NCBI GenBank assembly: GCA_030549175.1
Contig: JAUKUA010000006.1
Coordinates: 3,782,001-3,846,000 of the forward strand
DNA length: 64,000 nt
Reading direction: 5' to 3'
From: Lasiosphaeris hirsuta
Taxonomy: Eukaryota > Ascomycota > Sordariomycetes > Sordariales > Lasiosphaeriaceae
Shown here: positions 21,602 through 32,095 of the stretch, piece after piece
How positions within the stretch are numbered: position 1 is the first letter of the stretch
Layout of the letters: every line of letters starts with the position of its first letter
The notes under the pieces: model-generated
Databases searched by the model: none
Told to the model about the DNA's origin: nothing
Seen by the model: only the letters and a program-made list of their open reading frames with translations
Made by a program: the position numbers and the translations under genes

Positions 21602-23084
21602 CAGCAGCGGCCTCGGTAGTGGCGGGCGGAACGGGCGCAGGGGATGGGGCGGCAGCAGGAGTAGTGGCTATATGGCCCTGGCGGTTGGTCCGCTTCTTCC
21701 TCTCTCGGTTGTGTGTCTCTCGGCTGTGTGACTCTTGGTTGTGTTGGATTTCTTCCTCTCTTGCTTGTGTTAGATCTCTCTTCCTCGTTTGTGTCTCTGG
21801 GCGTGTTGCATCTCGTTCTAGGTCCTGTGGCAAATAATAGAATAGAAATGATAGAGTGGTACTTCGGCTCCGTGGTGAATAGAATCCTGGCTGATGGACA
21901 GGGAAGTGCGATGTGTGTAGAGAAAAATGGGAGAAGAGCCAAGCAGTCAGGTGGTAAGTGAACTAGTAGAGCCGAGAACACAGTCAAGCAGAACCGAAAG
22001 AGTCGGGCAATCAAGTTGAGCAGTCGAGCAGCCGAGATGAGTCGAGAGTCAACAAGACGAGAATACAGTTGGTAGTGAGTTCCAGGAGCGTTGGAGGAGT
22101 TGAGCGAGTTGAATGAGCTGTGACTGAGTGGAGTAGCAGTGGAGTGCCGAGAGTCATCAGAACCAAAAGATCAAGCCGAGATGACAAGTTGAGCAGTCTA
22201 TTTCTCGCCCCTTCTTTACCGATGCTTCGCTGCGGACTTCCTCTCTATCAGCACTCAACATAAACAGTCAGTCTCGTACGAAGAGAGCCGTCTCAACCTG
22301 GGAACACGCTCGGCGACCCAACCCCAGCGAGCAAGAGCGTATGAACAGAGGCCTTGTGTTTTATTGCAAATACTGCCCCAAATACCCAGTGCCAAAGCAC
22401 TACAACTGCTCGATTGCAACTAGAAGAAGCAACTGAAGCCGAGGAATACGGGGAACTCTGCCCTGTATAGAGAGGATTTCCAGTTCCGAAGGCACTGGAA
22501 ACAGAAGGCTTATGTAGCCTTATCAAATCCATGCATCTCCTAGGCTCCGTCAAAGCGGGCGTGGGCACACACGTGCCGTGGCCACGTCGGGGATGTACTC
22601 CATTGCGCCCGATCGGCCGCCCTAGGGTAGTCTAGTGACTCTAGTCTGTAGGACAATACCTAATATCCTGGTACAGAAAGTAGGATGGTGTATTATGTAC
22701 TAGGCTAGTATATAACATCGCACATAGTATACTAGCACGTAAAAGATACCAGTAAAATCATCCTTTGCCTAGAGTACACTCGTACAAAACATACTATCTA
22801 AAAATTTATCGGTACAGAGCATAATAGTATACGATAGAGTAGCTTAAAATGTGCCAGTACCGATATTTCGGTTGGGTATGACAGTCTGCGTGAGGTAGAT
22901 AGAGAAGCTGGCAAAGTAAATATTATGGGATCCCAATATTACATCATGCCAGAAACTGGGCTCTTTAGGTACCTCATTGACGGTATCCTGGCGAGTCCTG
23001 AGCAAAAAAAACGTAGGAAGGGGTGGTGTGGTTGGGTGGGGCCGACGGAGGGCACGATTCGGGAGACGCAACAGCCCATTGTTG
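21602..23084. other. Non-coding, repeat-like stretch
   Basis: No supported gene. 21990-22210 is a low-complexity GAGTCGAGCAG-like region. 22290-22620 looks like non-coding transposon debris but has no identifiable ends. 22630-22860 is AT-rich with many TAGTAT/TACTGGTA-type words that recur at 24340-24480 and 26335-26400. Confidence 0.4.
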
Positions 23085-23235
23085 TACCCTAAAGTTGCCC
23101 TCAGCAATTTCCATGTTCGTGCGTGATCCTGAGCCGCTCCTGAGCTAGGGTGAGCTATGGGTGAGCCTAGCTTGCACAGCCGTGTGGCCCAATTTTGTAC
23201 CCTTGACTAAAGTTGCCATCCGGAGATTCCGGTGC
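23085..23235 (+). repeat. Repeat family B, copy 1
   Basis: Begins CCTAAAGTTGCCCTCA and ends near CTAAAGTTGCCATCCGG, with CCTGAG/GCTAGGG words inside. The reverse complement of 30480-30670 starts with the same CCTAAAGTTGCCCTCA and holds similar internal words and a closing GGCAACTTTTC block. Probably a small non-autonomous repeat. Confidence 0.4.
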
Positions 23236-23934
23236 GTTTCTCGGTTTATGGTAGGGTGTGGCCACGTTAGTGGTAACGTTAGTCGTAAAATATGATTATA
23301 TTAGTATATATTGCAGCTTGGACGTTTGACTGTATGTAGTGAGGTAAAGTAAGGGAAGGGGTGGAGAAAGGAATATTTTCGATTTTAATCCACATTTAAT
23401 TTAAATATCTTATCGCTTTCTCGAGGAATAATTCCCTCGTCTACCTCTCTTTTGCTATACTGCTGCAGGGCCGAGCAATCGGCTTAGGAATTTGAGTGCG
23501 GGCCGTAATCTGGGCTCTAAGGTTGAAGCGAAGGGGTAAATTTGTCTTATCGCCTAGAAAGAGCTTACCGCTTACTTAACTTGCCTGGCTTTTATTGTCT
23601 GTAATTATTACCTTGCCAATCTGTCCACGAGCCGTTACAAACCGAGAGACTGCTAAACCAAATTACTTGCATTCCTTTATGTAGCCGCTTTAGTTGCACT
23701 ATCAATTCAACCCAGCGACCATAAAGTCCACAGACACCTGGGTATTTTATCACCTTAGCTGAATAGCTAACTCCAAAACAGACTATCGCTCTGTACTCTG
23801 AGGTACTGCACTACCCGAGAACCGAAAAACAATATCGCGCGTCTCTACTTGATGTCTGGTATCCGGCAGCATCTAGTTTTTGTCAGAAGGAAAGGGGGAT
23901 TCTGGCCGGAGGCTAGAACTCCACGGAGGTCCGG
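23236..23934. other. AT-rich intergenic stretch
   Basis: No gene supported. The DNA is rich in TA and in short stop-filled frames, consistent with RIP-affected old repeat sequence, but no element can be named. Confidence 0.35.
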
Positions 23935-24190
23935 TAAGCTGAACTGAATGGGGCTGAGTATTCTATTCTGGACTACGGAGCTGAATGGAACTGAACGGGG
24001 CTAAGCAGGGTTGAACTGGCACACCCAGTTCAGCTGTGCAGAATGAGCAACTATGATACAAGCTCTGGCAGAGCCAGAGAGCGAGAGACAGAAAGAACAC
24101 ATACGCACAGAACACACACAATACAATCAAGCAGTTGCAACACCATCAAATCCACCAAATCCCAGGCGCAGTGACTTCTGATAGTTTTTA
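23935..24190 (+). repeat. LTR-like repeat family A, copy 1
   Basis: GAGCTGAA/GAACTGAA-rich start, CAGTTCAGCTG, a GCTCTGGCAGAGCCAGAG inverted repeat, then CAATACAATCAAGCAGTTGC, CACCAAATCC and a GCAGTGACTTCTGA end. Copies 2 (27445-27735, same strand) and 3 (30235-30430, opposite strand) share this order. It resembles the end of an LTR retrotransposon (TATAA, hairpin, leader), but no coding region or duplicated target site is seen. Confidence 0.55.
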
Positions 24191-24485
24191 CCTAGTCCGC
24201 CAAGGTACAGGAGCTTTGCAGTATCAAGGGACAGGAGATTTCTACCTCGGCGGGAAACGCCCGCTTAAACATCAGATCAGTGATGAAATACCAGAACCTG
24301 GGATGCTCTGTAAATACGCTGGCAGGTCCATACCGTATTTGTGATCCGGATATTTATTACACTAGTATATTTTAAACTAGCATATTATGCACTGGTATAT
24401 TCTAAGCTGGTATGTTATGTACTGGTATACTCTAGGCTAGCATACTGGGTCCTGGTACATCTAGGTGCAAGTATATTATGTACTA

Positions 24486-26331
24486 ACGTGCGTGATAAGC
24501 GAGTGACACAGATAAGCGAGTGACACACTTTCTACCACCTCAATACAACCAACGTCAATTACACAACCATAATACTAGGAAACAACAATAACTGAATCAG
24601 ACGACTCTGCAGCCTCCTTGCACGTGCGTGCATTATGGCCAGGCCTTCCGCACACGCCACAGCACCGAATCTTCGTACGAGACCCCCCTGAACCACTACC
24701 ATTTTGCCGTGTTTCCTGGATTACCTGCTCACCCACAGCCTTCTGATCCAGTAGATCCTGTGCCTCTTGTACAGTAAGTGACCCTCCAAGCCGTACACGT
24801 GTTTTTTTGGCTCTCCGTCGCTTACTAAGTCCCTCATTGGCCTTTTGAAGTACTGAGACCTCTGTACGTAGAAGAGCCACCTCGTATATCATAGCCATCG
24901 TACCTTTAGCTAATCGGTCTACAGCAGTTAACATTAGGGTTAGAGAGCTGCCCTGATGGTTGGAAATTCGAGTTTTGATAAACGCTGACTACGAAGTGGC
25001 CTGTCGAGGGTTGTGTGGCGTTTGGGAGATCCAATGTAATGCGGTAGTTGGACTTGAGGCTGGGGGTGTTGGGGTCCGGATACGTACATCTAGCGTAGAT
25101 ATCACCCTCTCTGGGTCGTACGGTATAAGACCGGCTCCAGTAAAACCTCCCTGGATGTTCTTTTCTGTGATCGAAGCAAAAAATACTTCTTTAAACCCAC
25201 AGAGAAACTCCAACTTACTGATATGTGTAATGTTCATCCGCATCAGCTGCTTAATCTAGCAGCTATACACTTTCTTCAACGGCCCAAAACAACCAACATC
25301 TAATGGCTGAAGTAGATATAAAGAGTACGGAGGCATATAGAGTGTGATGATGTTATGCTCCTGGCAGTAGGTCTCGAATTCTTCGGAGTGGTGGCTATCG
25401 TGGCCGTCGAGAATCAACAGTCGGTATGTACCTTTCGTACGAGATATTATGTAAAAATCAAAGTACCGAATCCAATCTATGCCTTTCTCATTGGTAGTCC
25501 AGCTATTGTCGGTTGTTACGATGTGCCAGGTACCCGGAAGGTTATACTCTTGATACTAGTTAACAAGGTGATATTACCTAGCCAAGATGATAAATGGTAG
25601 GATGGCCCAGCTTAGAACATTCACTCCTTGGATGACTGTAGCCTACTCTCGATTACCAGGCTGGGCTTGTTTGGCCCTGCCGCGGCCATCAGAGGTAGTA
25701 ACTACCATGGTGGGGATGATAATGCCCATCATAAAGCCGGTCTCGTCGAAATTATACAAATCTTCGTCAAGGATGTCGTACTTAGCCTTAGTATTATACA
25801 CAAGTGTAAACCACTCGCGAATAACCTTTGGATCTTCGTATTTAGCCCTCTGGTAGTCGTATTTACGTGTAAAACGTGTCCGAAGTTTTGGCTGGCGTTT
25901 AACGAAGTTGTGAGCCCAGCGTTTGCCGACAGGGGGCGCGTCGCGTTCGCGTAGTAATCGATTGGCCATATCTTCTACGTACGAAAGCCGGGGATAAAAT
26001 GCGCGAGCACATAGCTCAACTATATATCGAACAATCGTTTGCTCTTCTAAATCGGTAAGTTTACGTGAGTTGGCCGGAATATCGCGTCGCGTAGGTGTAC
26101 CGTCGCGTCTGCGTGCAAGGGTTTTGAAGGAAACATTATAGATATCGGCTGTAGCTCGTAGGCTTAGATTTTTGTCTTTTTCGAGAGCTTGAAGGGCCAT
26201 AATAAGCCTGCCTTCTTTTGATGATGAGGCCATGTTGCGTTGTGGAGAAAGTTATGTTGAAGGTAACGGTGTCGCGTTGTGGGGGGGAGTGTGTCACTCG
26301 CTTATCTGTGTCACTCGCTTATCACGCACGT
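24486..26331 (-). mobile_element. Fot1/pogo-like DNA transposon, copy 2
   Basis: A 1,846-bp element flanked by TA duplications (24484-24485, 26332-26333). Its terminal inverted repeats are about 44 bp, start ACGTGCGTGATAAGCGAGTG, and contain the word GATAAGCGAGTGACACA twice in tandem. The size, TA target and transposase are shared with copy 1, but the terminal repeats differ outside a GATAAGCGA-like core, so the two belong to sister subfamilies. It sits inside AT-rich repeat DNA. Confidence 0.93.
24575..26233 (-). pseudogene. Nearly intact Fot1/pogo-like transposase, copy 2
   Basis: One 552-residue frame, MASSSKEG... to ...DSVIVVS, with four in-frame stops: TAG at about 25643, then TAA and two TAG codons between 25590 and 25255. 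The N terminus has a Psq/CENP-B-like helix-turn-helix (ALEKDKNLSLRATADIYNV) and a second DNA-binding half (RRDIPANSRKLTDLEEQTIV). The DDE_1 catalytic residues are all present: YNFDETGF, LILDGHDSHHS and QPLDVGCFGPLKK. The C terminus carries a CCHC zinc knuckle (CGVCGRPGHNARTCK). The few stops fit TGG-to-TAG and CAA-to-TAA changes, so the copy is younger or less RIP-exposed than copy 1. As it stands it is not translatable in full. Confidence 0.9.
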
Positions 26332-26333
26332 TA

Positions 26334-27444
26334 TGCCATAATATGTACTGGTATATTAAGTACTATCCCAGTTTTGGGGCTAGGATGCTACGCACTATAC
26401 TACATATATAATCACAGAAAATGCAGGGTGCCAGACCAACTACGAAGAACCAAACCGACTTGGGCAGGAGGTGGACCTGAGGACCCGAACCTCCAGATGT
26501 TAGGACCTCAGCTTTTAAGAATCATATAGATTTTCATAGCTAGCCTCTCTTCCTGAGCTTTTCGTAACTGAAGCAATCATATTGATACATTCTGTGTCTG
26601 CATGTGATGATCCTGCGTCACGACCGGCCCGTTCCAGGACCCGCAGGAGGAACGGTGCCGGTGGACAGTGCGACACTGTCACATAGACTGAATGATCTGT
26701 GGGCCTTGGCGTCTCTCTCATCAGAGCCCCGAAACCCCACAGATCCCCGCGCTACCACAGAGCTGGTACGTTTTACCTGAGAAAAGCGTAGTATAGATAG
26801 CTATCATCGTGCCCACGATGGCGTGGAGGAACTCTTGGTCGCTTTGTCAATTGATCTTCACTCTTCAATTGTGTCCCACTGCAAAGTCAGCTCTGCACAT
26901 TGGCGATATACGACCCGTTGACACTGAACCCCCGTCTGAGAGGACTTGCTTCAACATCCTATCATACTTAAACCCCAGCACCAGGGAGTTGCCTCTCGTC
27001 CCCGGACGACACTCAACCCCCGTGACTCTGTCTAGACCCCTTGGGTCCAGGTCGTAACACTGTAACACTTTATTACAAGTTCCCCTGTAGATCCTACACT
27101 TGCAGTCTGTTGTTTAAATACGAAACTGTAAATCTTAAACGTCGCACCAATCTTGGTCCTTATATCTGCTTTTAGGCCGAATCCAATTGCCTTTTTCGTA
27201 AATACCAGATTTTCAGCCAACGGGTATAAATAGGGCAAGGTTTCCGTTTGTTCCTCCCTGATGGGGGGGGGGGGGTATCTGGAGGTTGACTGGAAATTGT
27301 TAACACAACCCTAAAATTTGGCCCCTCCCATTGGTCAGAACAATGGGTCAACATCTGCCGAACCGACAAGACCTACAAGACACCCCAATCCCAGCAGTTC
27401 TATTGGCCCGAGACAATTCTGTCAGAAAGAGAGGGTTTAACCAA
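26334..27444. other. Repeat-rich intergenic stretch
   Basis: No gene supported. 26335-26400 continues the AT-rich TACTGGTATATTA-type repeat that surrounds the transposon. A 12-13 base G run lies at about 27263. Open frames here are short and lack motifs. Confidence 0.35.
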
Positions 27445-27735
27445 CCGAGCTGAGTGGAGCTCAGCAGAGCTAAGCTCTGGTGTGGGCATCTGAGCTGAAA
27501 GAAGCTCAGAGGAGCTGAACTGAAGTAGTCAGTTCAGCTGGCGTGAGCTACCATTTGCCACCATTTGCCACCATCCACAGATATAATAGAAGCTCTCTGG
27601 CTCTGCTAGAGAGCACGACAAGAAACCTTCAACAAGCAATACAATCAAGCAATTGCAACCCCCATCATTTCCACCAAATCCAGAAGTGCAGTGTTTCTGA
27701 GAAATTCTGATATACGTGAGTAGATGTGGTAAATT
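27445..27735 (+). repeat. LTR-like repeat family A, copy 2
   Basis: Same order of words as copy 1: GAGCTGAA-rich start, CAGTTCAGCTGGC, CCATTTGCCACC twice, ATATAATAGAA, the GCTCTCTGG/CTAGAGAGC inverted repeat, CAATACAATCAAGCAATTGC, CACCAAATCC and GCAGTGTTTCTGA. It lies downstream of the hydrolase-ankyrin gene. Confidence 0.55.
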
Positions 27736-27874
27736 GACCTGCCTAGGAAGGAGCCCCAAGAGTCCAACTTTCGAATCCCCTGTCAACCGTGGCGCGCACG
27801 TAGGCCACGCGGATGACTAAAGTATCTAAGGAACATCCAAGAAATCTTCCGGCAGCAGATTGAAAGAAAACACC

Positions 27875-29993
27875 TTACAAGACAACAATGTCCGCCTCTG
27901 GATTGGCCTTCAAGACCCTTATCGCCCTCATGGCAAGATGACCTTCCACCTTGTTAGGGTCCGTCTTCTCTGCCAACATTCGAATGATGTCCCTTCGAGC
28001 CTCCACACGTCCTGACTTGGCCTTGGTGTTGTCAAGGTCGATTTGCAGGCTGTAATGGAACGGAAGCAAGTTTCGCAGATCCTTCACATTCGCGTCGGCT
28101 TGGCATTCTTCCAATAGGACCCTTACAGCCCCGACGTGATTACAGATAACAGCAAGATGAAGCGGTGTCCTGTAATCCGAGTCCTTGTCTGAAGTCTTGA
28201 ACCCTAGTTGCTGGAGCTTTGGAAGAAGGTCCGCTTTGCCGTTCATGGCCAACCAGTGCATAAGCGTGCGGCCGGTGTCGCTGTCACGGTGCAGGCTACC
28301 CTTGGTGAGACGCAGCATGGCCTGGAACACGGCAGTCTGTTGTTCAAGACTGTGAAATACATCCACCTGTTCCACGAGTGCATCTCCGTAGTGTTGCATA
28401 AACGCAGCAATGTCGGCTTGGTACCTCAAAGTTTCTGGGGTCGGTGCAGGAACCTCTGTTGTGGGCTCAGTTGGACGTCCCGCAAGGTTATGCCACATGG
28501 AGGCTTCCAGCGCAGCCCGGATTTTGGATTCCTCGAGCTCTTCCCGAAGCTGCCGGGCGAGGTTCATAGTGCGCTCATAGTCGTGATTCGCAGGTATGAC
28601 AGATCCGACATGCCATTCAGGTTGAAATGACAGTCCCGCCGTGTCAAATTTGTGCCGCCAAGGTAGTATGTTGAGTCCTGCATTATTCAGCTTTCTATCA
28701 ATACCGCTGTCGCATATTCATTCTCATGGCGTCAAAATTTCTCTGTGGTATAGAGTAAATAAATCCCAGGCTCACCTCCAGCTTTCAGCTTGGCTTCCCA
28801 CCTCTTAAGAAGTCCAACAGGATTGGCTGCAATCCCAGACTCCAGTTCAGAAAACCTTACCATTCCTCTATGATCAGCATTTATAGGCTCAGGCGGATTT
28901 GCTTTCTGATAGAGGATGGTGGCTTCCATTTCGCTCACGACCTAGCCATGGACGGGGTTAACTCGCATGATCCTTGTTGGGGTAGGAAACTAAGTTAGGA
29001 AGTACACGAAGAGATGATTGGGGGATCGGTGACAAATGAATATGAAGGTTAGAATCATGGAAACCTACCCGCCCAGATAATCCTGGCGTTCCCAGCTGCT
29101 CATAATAAGTAGCAATTAGGAGCTTCTGGTCCACGAACGGCTTGGTATTTCGAAAGCCGTCTGCAAGATCAAGGGCTTCATCTGAGCCAGCTCGAAGAGC
29201 ATCCTCCAGCTTCGGTGGTATTTCCAGGAAGGCCGCCAGACACATCTTCTTCATTATGTTAACTCGACTCTTCCCAAGAACGGAGCTGCCGCCGTGAGGG
29301 GTACCGAAGAAGACGAAACCACGAACTGCATCGTGGAGATAGTGGAGATCATTCACACCTGCCATACTTGCCTGCGCCATGGCGACAAGAGCCTGTGATT
29401 TGAAGGTTATCATTCGTTGCTTTACCAACCCGTCCCTCGGTGGAAGGGCACAAACCGCCTTTGCCACCAGGCCTCCTAAGCTGTGGCTCACGAATACAAG
29501 GGGCCGATGGATTTCCTAGGTCGAAGTTGAAGTCAGCTGTTCTGACAGCCACATGTCGAGCCAGGTCAGGGTCAGGTATACCAAACTCTTGGACCTGGCA
29601 TTGACGAGAGCGCCGTTAAGGAATGCTGCAATTCCTTTGATTCGGATGAAGTTGGAGATAAACTCCGATTGAACACTCGAGTTGTACCCGAAGGTCATGA
29701 CGCGGGACTGTGGCAAGACTCGACGAAGTTCTGCCGGCCAGAAAAATCCGTTTTCATGGCACCAGGTCTTCTTAGCGTGTCCGTTCAGTCCATGGACGAA
29801 AACAATGCTGGGAGTGAATCAGCGCCGCCTGTATAAAACACCACCCCATTTGGTGAGGTGTTAGTTGATCCGATGCTTACTCGACGCCGAACTCTACCGA
29901 TTGGGGCCCACGCTTTGCCGTATTGTCAAACAGAATTGTGAGGCCGTCTTCTGACACCTCCGGGCAAATGTATGGGGGGGTTTCTGCGGCCAT
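27875..29993 (-). CDS. Alpha/beta-hydrolase with C-terminal ankyrin repeats (SERAC1/NLR-like)
   Basis: Five exons (29881-29993, 29582-29807, 29069-29515, 28776-28941, 27875-28677) give 584 residues with no frame break. The introns are 73, 66, 127 and 98 nt. The N-terminal half is a SERAC1/PGAP1-like hydrolase: DIVFVHGLNGHAKKTW at 38-53, nucleophile Ser125 in VFVSHSLGGLVAKA, FFGTPHGGS, and His286 in NADHRGM as the likely catalytic base. The usual GHSLG is SHSLG here, a departure at the first Gly. The C-terminal half has two or three ankyrin repeats (TLMHWLAMNGKADLL, TPLHLAVICNHVGAVRVLLE). Many fungal NLR proteins have this hydrolase before a NACHT domain and ankyrins; here the NACHT is missing. 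A role in non-self response is inference. Confidence 0.82.
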
Positions 29994-30234
29994 CTGAACT
30001 GGTGTGTGGGTTAGTTAAGGCGGTAGCTTTCCTATCTCTTGTGCGCCCGCAGGTGATTGAGGTGCGGGCATCCTCATCGTCCTTACGTTCTAAGGCAACG
30101 GTGAAAATAAAGCGGGGTAAAGACAGAACTACTAGGCCGGCTTCAGATTGGGTGTCAACTGGCAGGCGGAATTGACCGCCTGCGCCATTGGCTCAGAGGA
30201 GCTAGCCTTTGGAGGTCGGATCGCTCAGATCCGA
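29994..30234. other. Promoter region of the hydrolase-ankyrin gene
   Basis: Short upstream region bounded by an LTR-like repeat, which therefore lies close to the promoter of this gene. Confidence 0.35.
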
Positions 30235-30430
30235 AGCAGTGCCAGAAGTCACTGCACCTGTGATTTGGTGGATTTGATAGAATGGAATGGGATTGCAATT
30301 GCTTGATTGTATTGCGTGTTTGTTGTCTGTTTTGTCGGCTCTCTGGCTCTGCTAGAGAGCCTTCCTTATAGTCGTGGAAGATGGTAGAGTTGGTGGCAAA
30401 TGATGGCAAATGGGGGACGTAAACTGGATT
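30235..30430 (-). repeat. LTR-like repeat family A, copy 3
   Basis: On the minus strand it reads CCATTTGCCATCATTTGCC, a CTATAAGGAA TATA-like word, GGCTCTCTAGCAGAGCC, CAATACAATCAAGCAATTGC, CACCAAATCAC and GCAGTGACTTCTG. It is inverted relative to copies 1 and 2. Confidence 0.55.
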
Positions 30431-30479
30431 TTATGTGACTTTGGGGGAAGGAAGAGGATAGTTGGGTTGGGGTGGGGGT

Positions 30480-30670
30480 CCCAGTTTTGGGCCACCCGTG
30501 TCTAAAACTGGGACCTGGCGAAAAGTTGCCATTCAAAGCGCAGAGTACTACCTACTCGTCTAAACCATATTTGGCGATTTCTCTGATCATTTCCTGAGTA
30601 ACGCCTGAGCAAGGTGGCTAGGGGTGGTGCAGGTGACTGGGGTGGGTGAGGGCAACTTTAGGGGAAATCA
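30480..30670 (-). repeat. Repeat family B, copy 2
   Basis: The reverse complement starts CCTAAAGTTGCCCTCA like copy 1 at 23085. CCCAGTTTTGGG and CCCAGTTTTAGAC words flank the other end. Confidence 0.4.
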
Positions 30671-32095
30671 ACAGGCGAAGCCTTAATATCCCTAGTCAAG
30701 GTCGGGGGGTTCAGGTCCTGATAGTGTATCCTAGAAATCAGAATTGTCTGACGCCCCGAAGAGATCCGCGGAGAAGTCGTGTCTTAGCGGACTGCCGCCG
30801 TTATTTGCTCCACTGCTTCGCGATGCATCCTCAGCAATGCTATGAGCTTCGTCCTGATCTTCTCTTTGATCCCGCTCGTTGCTATAGTGCAGTGGATTGG
30901 ACGTGGTCACAGTATTTTCTCCGACTTGACTTAGTCCCTGGCCCACAACATTCTCGTCAGGTGCCGCCTGTGCCGCGGGAGCTGTCAAAGGTGCTGGCGG
31001 CACTCGAGATACCGGTGGCGGCTCATCGGTCTGGCCCGTCGGATTGGAGGCAGTGCTGTCGTTCTCTGACTCCTTTCCCTTGTTCTTTGATGCATCATCG
31101 CCTATGCGGGATGCTTGTTCGCTAGATGGTGTGGCCCGGTGTGTTTGGTGGGCATCCACTCAGCCCTGGAAGGTAGCTTCAGCGGCTAAATTAAATGCGC
31201 ATTGTGCAAATGCTTCCAGTTCTGCAGCAATCCGCTGGGCGCACTCCGGATCTGGATCTTCACCGGACGCCGTCCCTGCGTCGGGTAAGAGGCCGTGGTT
31301 GCGGATGACGTCTCGGACCTATCAAAGATGTCAGCTATATTGCCGTCTAAAAATTCCGTTTCCAGGCAAAGATCCGGGGACCTACGATATCGTGTCCACG
31401 GGCTGTGATGAGCTGTTGGTACTCCAGGATATGGTCGCAGACATCATCGCCCACAAGACACCTGCTCGGTTGCGGCGTGTCTGGAAACAGAATCCTCCAG
31501 ACACTGAACCATCGCTCAGGTAGACTTAGCGTCTTGTCTACTCTCGCCTTCACGGCGGTCCATGACAGTGCCGTCTCATCCCGGAAAGGGCGCTCCTCGC
31601 AGGCTCGTGTAGCTATGTACTGCATAACGTGTTCCCCTATCTTCTGCGCATCATCGAACTCGGTCTTACAGTTCGGGCAGTAAATGAGTGAGCGGATGTG
31701 GCAGCGACGGATATGCTCCTTGACGTGGGCGATGGTGTCGAACCTGCGGATTGCACCCCCGGTACCGCAGAAGAAGTGTCTCAAGGTATGTCTCTTCTGA
31801 AATGGGCAGGCGAGCCGCTTAGCCCCGTCTCCGATGGTTTTTCGCTTTTGGGGTCGCGGCTTTTTCGGCTCGTCGTCATCTTCTTCCCGCCCTTGTTTTT
31901 GGCGTGCACCGCCTCTCTGAGACGATGCTTGGGAAGTCAACTCGGTCTGAGAGCAATGAATACCAGAAGACGCGAATGAGCTAGAGGATGAGAATGGTGT
32001 ACTCTCCGGTGGTGAGGATTGGGGAGCATCGGTAGGGTCGGAGGTTGGGCAAGCTGCTTCACAAGCAGTAGTGATGTGCGGCTCACTCTTAATAT

